DNA of 64,000 nt, from NCBI RefSeq assembly GCF_042666435.1, contig NZ_JBHTDC010000002.1, positions 806,001 through 870,000 of the forward strand, in the 5' to 3' direction. Below are positions 59,734-64,000 of the stretch, piece by piece. A program made the translations under genes and the position numbers. The notes under the pieces are model-generated. The model searched no databases. It was not told where the DNA came from and worked only from the letters and a program-made list of their open reading frames with translations. Positions within the stretch are counted from its first letter, which is position 1. Every line of letters starts with the position of its first letter. Source of the stretch: Allosphingosinicella sp042666435 (GTDB taxonomy: Bacteria; Pseudomonadota; Alphaproteobacteria; Sphingomonadales; Sphingomonadaceae).

Positions 59734-59749
59734 GTAAGACGTATCTTAC
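59734..59749. promoter_or_regulatory. Inverted repeat before the antitoxin gene, likely operator
   Basis: GTAAGA-CGTA-TCTTAC, 6-bp perfect arms, ends 4 bp before the ATG of the AbrB-type antitoxin. AbrB/VapB antitoxins commonly repress their own promoter through such palindromes. Position over the ribosome site is consistent with autorepression. It is a tentative assignment. Confidence 0.45.
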
Positions 59750-59753
59750 CGCG

Positions 59754-60035
59754 ATGAACGCTCACACAAGATTGTCCGCCAAGGGCCAGGTCGTGATCCC
59801 AAAAGCGGTCCGCGAGCGCCTGCAATGGCAGGAGGGCGCGGATCTCGAGGTGATCGAGACCGCCAGCGGCGTTCTGCTGCGGCCGAGCGCGCCCAAACGG
59901 GAGCGCATCACGATCGACGAGTTCAGACGGCGCCATCCGCCGCAGCCGGGCCCGGCACTCACCCTCGAGCAGATGGACGAAGCCGTGATGCGGGAAGCGC
60001 GGCGGCGGTATAACGAATACAAGCACGAACGGTGA
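59754..60035 (+). CDS. AbrB-family antitoxin (VapB-like)
   Basis: 93 residues. The N-terminal swapped-hairpin AbrB DNA-binding domain shows TRLSAKGQVVIPKAVRERL and WQEGADLEVIETASGVLLRP. The C-terminal part (TIDEFRRRH, then ALTLEQMDEAVMREARRRYN) would wrap the toxin. The gene overlaps the PIN toxin gene by 4 bp (GTGA), as in VapBC modules. It binds its own operator and neutralises the partner. Confidence 0.88.
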   Translation: MNAHTRLSAKGQVVIPKAVRERLQWQEGADLEVIETASGVLLRPSAPKRERITIDEFRRRHPPQPGPALTLEQMDEAVMREARRRYNEYKHER

Positions 60036-60418
60036 AGGCGGTCGACACCAACGTCGTGCTGCGATTCCTGCTGGGCGATGATCCGAACCAGGGTGCGGCC
60101 GCCAGAGAGTGCATGGCTGGGGGCGTCTTCGTCTCGCATTCGGTCCTGATCGAATCCGAATGGGTTCTTCGTAGCACCGGCTGGCCTCGCGAGAAGGTCA
60201 ACCGCGCCTTCGCGGACTTCGTCGCATTGGAAAGCGTCGAAGTCGCGCGGATCGACCAACTCCAATGGGCGCTTGACCGGCACCGCCGGGGGGCCGATTG
60301 GGCCGACATGCTCCACCTGATCGCCGCCTCCGGCCATGAGTGCTTTGCCAGCTTCGAAAAGGATCTTGCGAAGCAGGCCGGCCCCGCCGCCCCCGTTCCG
60401 GTCGAGCGGCTCAAATGA
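60032..60418 (+). CDS. PIN-domain ribonuclease toxin (VapC-like)
   Basis: 128 residues from a GTG overlapping the antitoxin stop. The PIN acidic site is Asp5 (MKAVDTNVVLR), Glu41 (VLIESEWVL), Asp92 (ADWADMLHL) and Asp111 (SFEKDLAK), a complete set. VapC toxins cut tRNA or rRNA when released from antitoxin. The stop overlaps the start of the polyprenyl diphosphate synthase gene (ATGA), so toxin and an essential lipid gene share a transcript. Confidence 0.9.
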   Translation: MKAVDTNVVLRFLLGDDPNQGAAARECMAGGVFVSHSVLIESEWVLRSTGWPREKVNRAFADFVALESVEVARIDQLQWALDRHRRGADWADMLHLIAASGHECFASFEKDLAKQAGPAAPVPVERLK

Positions 60419-61431
60419 CCGCAACGATCCACCAACTCGGCGGCACAGGCCGCGCCCCGTCGCTCGACGCGATGTTCCAGCTCGTCGCGGCCGACCTCAA
60501 TCATGTGAACAGCGTCATCCTGGAGCGGATGCAGAGCGAGGTCGCGCTCATCCCGGAGCTCGCCGGCCATCTCATCGCCGGCGGCGGCAAGAGGATGCGG
60601 CCGATGCTCACCCTCGCCTGCGCCCGCCTCCTCGATTATGGCGGCGCGCGGCACCACAAGCTCGCCGCCGCCGTCGAGTTCATCCACACCGCGACCCTGC
60701 TCCACGACGACGTCGTCGACATGTCGGGCCTCCGCCGCGGCCGCCGCACCGCCAACATCATCTGGGGCAATCCGGCGAGCGTGCTGGTCGGCGATTTCCT
60801 CTTCTCCCGCTCCTTCGAGCTGATGGTCGAGGACGGCAGCCTCAAGGCGCTGCGCATCCTCTCCCGCGCCTCCGCGATCATCGCCGAGGGCGAGGTCAAC
60901 CAGCTGACCGCCCAGCGCCGGGTCGAGACCAGCGAGGACCAATATCTCGACATCATCGCCGCCAAGACCGCCGCCCTCTTCGCCGCCGCCTGCCAGATCG
61001 CGGCGGTCGTCGCCGAGCGTGACGAGAGCGTCGAGGCAGCCCTCGACGCCTATGGCCGCAACCTCGGCATCGCCTTCCAGCTGATCGACGACGCCATCGA
61101 CTATGCCTCCGACGCCGAGACGATGGGCAAGGGCGTCGGCGACGATTTCCGCGACGGCAAGGTCACCCTCCCCGTCATATTGGCGGTCGCCCGCGGCAGC
61201 GACGAGGAACGCCGTTTCTGGCGCGACGCGATGGAAGGCCGCCGCAACTCGGACGAGGACCTCGCCGAAGCCACCCGCCTGCTCCGCGCCCACAACGCCC
61301 TCGACGACACCATCGCCCGCGCCCGCCACTACGGACAGCGCGCTATCGATGCCCTGGGGCCGTTCCCGGCGGGGAAGGCCAAGGCGGCCCTGGTCGAAGC
61401 GGTCGAATTTGCCATTTCGCGGGCCTATTGA
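60415..61431 (+). CDS. Long-chain polyprenyl diphosphate synthase (octaprenyl or decaprenyl)
   Basis: 338 residues. It extends farnesyl or geranylgeranyl diphosphate with isopentenyl units to make the ubiquinone side chain. Both aspartate motifs are intact: DDVVD at 98-102 and DDAID at 225-229. GGGKRMRPML and the QLTAQRR segment are conserved. Chain length cannot be told; alphaproteobacteria usually make decaprenyl (ubiquinone-10), some octaprenyl. The ATG overlaps the VapC stop. Confidence 0.94.
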   Translation: MTATIHQLGGTGRAPSLDAMFQLVAADLNHVNSVILERMQSEVALIPELAGHLIAGGGKRMRPMLTLACARLLDYGGARHHKLAAAVEFIHTATLLHDDVVDMSGLRRGRRTANIIWGNPASVLVGDFLFSRSFELMVEDGSLKALRILSRASAIIAEGEVNQLTAQRRVETSEDQYLDIIAAKTAALFAAACQIAAVVAERDESVEAALDAYGRNLGIAFQLIDDAIDYASDAETMGKGVGDDFRDGKVTLPVILAVARGSDEERRFWRDAMEGRRNSDEDLAEATRLLRAHNALDDTIARARHYGQRAIDALGPFPAGKAKAALVEAVEFAISRAY

Positions 61432-61441
61432 ACATACCATT

Positions 61442-61524
61442 CGTCATTCCAGCGAAAGCTGGAATCTCCCTCCTGTCGGCCTCCTCGAAGAAACAATGAG
61501 ATTCCAGCTTTCGCTGGAATGACG
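61442..61524. repeat. Paired-palindrome repeat (REPIN-like doublet)
   Basis: Exact 26-bp inverted arms (61442-61467 and 61499-61524), each itself a palindrome (ATTCCAGC-GAAA-GCTGGAAT), with CGTCAT and ATGACG ends identical to the doublet at 37174. Core bases differ (CCAGC instead of CCCGC), so the two are sister subfamilies. It lies between the polyprenyl synthase gene and hrpB. Confidence 0.85.
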
Positions 61525-61537
61525 TTAGGGGGTGCGG

Positions 61538-64000
61538 GTGACTCTCCCGATCGACTTTGTTCTCCCAGATCTCCTCGCCGCGCTCCGCGACAATTCGAAC
61601 GCGGTGCTCGTCGCTCCCCCCGGCGCGGGCAAGACGACCGCCGTCGCCCCTGCTTTGCTCGATCAGCCCTGGTGCACGGGCGAAGTCCTGCTGCTGTCCC
61701 CCCGCCGCCTCGCCGCGCGGGCGGCGGCGGAGCGGATGGCCGAGCTGGCGGGGGAGAATCCGGGCGGGACGATCGGTTATGCGACGCGGCTGGACACGAA
61801 GCGTTCGGCGAAGACACGTATTCTCGTCCTCACCGAAGGTATCTTCCGCAACCGCATCCAGGCCGATCCCGAGCTTGCCGGCGTCTCGGCCGTGCTGTTC
61901 GACGAAGTGCACGAGCGCGGGCTCGACAGCGATTTCGGCCTCGCCCTCGCCCTCGATGCGCAGGCGGCGCTCCGCCCCGACCTCCGCCTCGTGGCCATGT
62001 CGGCGACCCTCGACGGCGCCCGCTTCGCCGCGTTGATGGGCGATGCCCCGGTCATCGAAAGCGAAGGCCGCAGCCACCCCATCGACCTTCGCCATCTCGG
62101 CCGCTCGCCGGAGAAGCGCATCGAGGACGCAATGGCCGCCGCCATCCGCCGCGCCCTCGCCGACGCGGAGGGGAGTCTGCTCGCCTTCCTCCCCGGCGTG
62201 GCGGAAATCGAGCGCACGGCCGAGCGGCTGGACCGCCTCCCCGCTGATGTCGACCTCCACCGCCTCCACGGCTCGCTCGACCCCAGGGAGCAGCGCGCCG
62301 CCATCGCCGCCGCGCCGCCCGGCCGCCGCAAGATCGTGCTCGCCACCTCGATCGCCGAGACCAGCCTCACCCTCGACGGCGTCCGAATCGTCGTCGATTC
62401 CGGCCTCGCCCGCCGCCCGCGCTACGACCGCGGCGCCGGCATCACCCGCTTGGTCACCGAGCGCGCCAGCCAGGCCGCAATCACCCAGCGCGCCGGCCGC
62501 GCCGGGCGGCAGGGGCCGGGCAAGGTCTACCGCCTCTGGGAGGAAGCCGCGACCGCCGCCCTCCCCCGCTTCGACCCGCCGGAGATTTTGGAGGCCGACC
62601 TCTCCGCCCTCCTCCTCGACTGCGCCCTCTGGGGCGTCGCCGACCCGCGTGACCTGAAATGGGTCGACCCACCCCCCGCCGCCGCCATCGACGAAGCAAG
62701 AAGGCGGCTGACCTCCTTGGGCGCCTTGGACGAAAGCGTCCGCCCCACCGCCCACGGCAAGGCCATCGCCGCTCTGCCCCTCCCGCCCCGACTGGCCCAT
62801 ATGATGGTGGAAGCGGGAGCGCGCGGCTGGGGCGAAACGGCGGCGGAAGTAGCGGTTTTGCTGTCCGAGCGCGGCCTCGGCGGCAACGACACCGACCTGG
62901 AGCTGAGGCTGAGACGCTGGCGGAGCGAACGCGGCAAGCGCGCGGAAGCGGCGCGGGGGCTGGCGAAGAGATGGTTGCAACTCACCCGTTCGTCCCGAGC
63001 GAAGTCGAGGGACCCTTCCGAGCGAAGCCGAGGATCTGAGTCCGCAAGTCTCGACGTCGCTCGACGGGATTTCTCGACTGCGCTCGACACGAACGGGGTG
63101 GGGACGTGCATCGCCCTCGCCTTCCCCGACCGCCTCTCGAAACGCCGCGACTCCTCTGGCGAGAACTGGCTCTCCGCCGGCGGCCGTGGCTTCCGCCTCG
63201 ACCCCGCCTCGCCGCTCGCTCGCGACCAATGGCTGGCGGTCGCGGAAGTCGGCGGCGCGGCCTCGGGCGCCCGCATCCTCTCCGCCGCCCCGATCGACGA
63301 GACCACCATCGAAGCCCTCTTCGCGGACCGCATCGAAACCGGCGCCCACGTCCGCTTCGATCCGGCGACCGGCGGCGTGAAAGCCATCCACGGTCGCCAC
63401 CTCGGCGCGATCCGCCTTTCCGGAGGTCAGGACAGCCGCGCCGACGCGCAAGCCGTCGCCACGGCGCTGGTCGAAGGCGTGCGGACCCACGGCCTCCATC
63501 TTCTTCCGTGGAGCGACGCCGCTTTGTCGCTGCGCCGGCGCGCCGCCTTCGCCGCCGAGGCGCACGATCCCTCGCTGCCCGACCTTTCCGATGCCGCCTT
63601 GCTCGCCTCGCTCGACGACTGGCTGCCCGGCCTCGTCGCCGGCAAGCGCCGGCTGGCCGACATCGATCCGGGCGCGCTCGCCGGAATGCTCGACGCGATG
63701 CTCGGCTGGGAGGGGCGCAAGGCGGTCGACCGGCTGGCTCCGCACGCTTTGGCCACCCCGGCGGGGAGCCACCACGCCATCGACTATGAAGCCGAAGCCG
63801 GCCCCACCGTCACCGCGCGGCCGCAGGCTTTCTTCGGCCTGTCCGAGCATCCGGCCATCGCCGGCGGCAAGGTCCCGCTCGTGCTGAGCCTGACCTCGCC
63901 GGCGGGGCGCCCGATCCAGACCACCCGTGACCTCCCCGGCTTCTGGGCGGGAAGCTGGGCGGCGGTGGCCAAGGAAATGCGCGGCCGCTATCCCCGGCAC
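61538..64000 (+). CDS. hrpB: ATP-dependent helicase HrpB, 3' truncated by the window edge
   Basis: About 821 codons visible from GTG 61538, on the plus strand. Walker A is VAPPGAGKTT. Further motifs are the DEVHERGLDSDFGLALAL DEAH-type box, MSATLDG, TSIAETSLTLDGVRIVVD and TQRAGRAGRQGPGKVYRL. The visible end (AVAKEMRGRYPRH) is the family's C-terminal motif, so only a few residues are missing. An extra ~38-residue segment at about 483-520 is encoded by a repeat doublet. The long minus-strand open frame here is an antisense artefact. HrpB acts on RNA or RNP complexes; its exact role is unclear. Confidence 0.93.
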   Translation, partial: MTLPIDFVLPDLLAALRDNSNAVLVAPPGAGKTTAVAPALLDQPWCTGEVLLLSPRRLAARAAAERMAELAGENPGGTIGYATRLDTKRSAKTRILVLTEGIFRNRIQADPELAGVSAVLFDEVHERGLDSDFGLALALDAQAALRPDLRLVAMSATLDGARFAALMGDAPVIESEGRSHPIDLRHLGRSPEKRIEDAMAAAIRRALADAEGSLLAFLPGVAEIERTAERLDRLPADVDLHRLHGSLDPREQRAAIAAAPPGRRKIVLATSIAETSLTLDGVRIVVDSGLARRPRYDRGAGITRLVTERASQAAITQRAGRAGRQGPGKVYRLWEEAATAALPRFDPPEILEADLSALLLDCALWGVADPRDLKWVDPPPAAAIDEARRRLTSLGALDESVRPTAHGKAIAALPLPPRLAHMMVEAGARGWGETAAEVAVLLSERGLGGNDTDLELRLRRWRSERGKRAEAARGLAKRWLQLTRSSRAKSRDPSERSRGSESASLDVARRDFSTALDTNGVGTCIALAFPDRLSKRRDSSGENWLSAGGRGFRLDPASPLARDQWLAVAEVGGAASGARILSAAPIDETTIEALFADRIETGAHVRFDPATGGVKAIHGRHLGAIRLSGGQDSRADAQAVATALVEGVRTHGLHLLPWSDAALSLRRRAAFAAEAHDPSLPDLSDAALLASLDDWLPGLVAGKRRLADIDPGALAGMLDAMLGWEGRKAVDRLAPHALATPAGSHHAIDYEAEAGPTVTARPQAFFGLSEHPAIAGGKVPLVLSLTSPAGRPIQTTRDLPGFWAGSWAAVAKEMRGRYPRH
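62985..63097. repeat. Repeat doublet inserted in frame within hrpB
   Basis: The ends CCCGTTCGT (62985-62993) and ACGAACGGG (63089-63097) are a perfect inverted pair. Inside are palindromic units CCCGAGCGAAGTCGAGG, CCGAGCGAAGCCGAGG, and CTCGACTGCGCTCGA. No stop codon arises in the hrpB frame. It adds a serine/arginine-rich peptide between the helicase core and the C-terminal domain. Confidence 0.75.

Noticed and set aside
61343..64000. Long minus-strand open frame of 885 codons at the right edge
   Set aside because: It is antisense to hrpB, whose helicase motifs read cleanly on the plus strand. Its composition (repeated Gly, Ala, Glu, Arg, His) is typical of reverse frames in GC-rich DNA.

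Overview
The window is 64 kb of GC-rich, densely coded chromosome. The likely source is a sphingomonad-type alphaproteobacterium. The clues are two exact matches to the alphaproteobacterial general-stress promoter (GGAAC-N16-CGTT), a PEP-CTERM-associated PrsK/PrsR regulatory operon, a ligase-associated exonuclease and Lhr-type helicase pair, a dispersed family of paired palindromes, and the codon and GC pattern. Species cannot be fixed from the sequence. No plasmid, prophage, CRISPR array, IS element or rRNA operon is seen, and no stretch longer than about 200 bp lacks a gene.

Layout. 1-9.9 kb: four tandem paralogous MacB/FtsX-type ABC permeases (the first runs off the left edge) and a small membrane protein. 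10-13.6 kb: an RTX calcium-binding repeat protein and a large beta-rich, phage-tail-like protein broken by a frameshift. 13.7-22.4 kb: a stress-linked block with a membrane protein, a hemerythrin-type protein plus small partner, PncC/CinA and NadE (NAD metabolism), and two convergent genes encoding unusual fusions (glycosyltransferase-UDP-galactopyranose mutase, and GH1-like hydrolase-RmlD). Each fusion gene has an exact GGAAC-N16-CGTT promoter. 22.4-26.1 kb: divergent ligase-associated exonuclease and DEXH helicase with a small membrane protein between them. 26.1-31 kb: DUF1349-type secreted protein, a beta-propeller translationally coupled to a cytochrome c, a GGDEF-EAL protein and a small lipoprotein. 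31-41.9 kb: M20 peptidase, an exoribonuclease/APC permease/aminotransferase operon, GlpX, RecJ, tRNA-Glu, lipoprotein MsrA, aldo/keto reductase and LD-carboxypeptidase.

42-48.8 kb is a tight four-gene operon: PEP-CTERM-type sugar transferase, kinase PrsK, sigma-54 regulator PrsR and a TPR lipoprotein. 48.8-54.3 kb: a cysteine-rich lipoprotein whose C-terminus follows the defensin (CS-alpha-beta) spacing, Uup, proline iminopeptidase and a second ABC-F protein. 54.3-59.7 kb: secreted proteins, an amidohydrolase, a PepSY-like protein and a two-component system. 59.7-64 kb: an AbrB/VapC toxin-antitoxin pair overlapping a polyprenyl diphosphate synthase gene, then hrpB, cut by the right edge.

The items most worth a second look are the defensin-like lipoprotein, the pair of fused sugar enzymes under identical stress promoters, and the paired-palindrome repeats. 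The repeats have entered coding sequence in uup and hrpB and supply the ribosome site of a histidine kinase gene.
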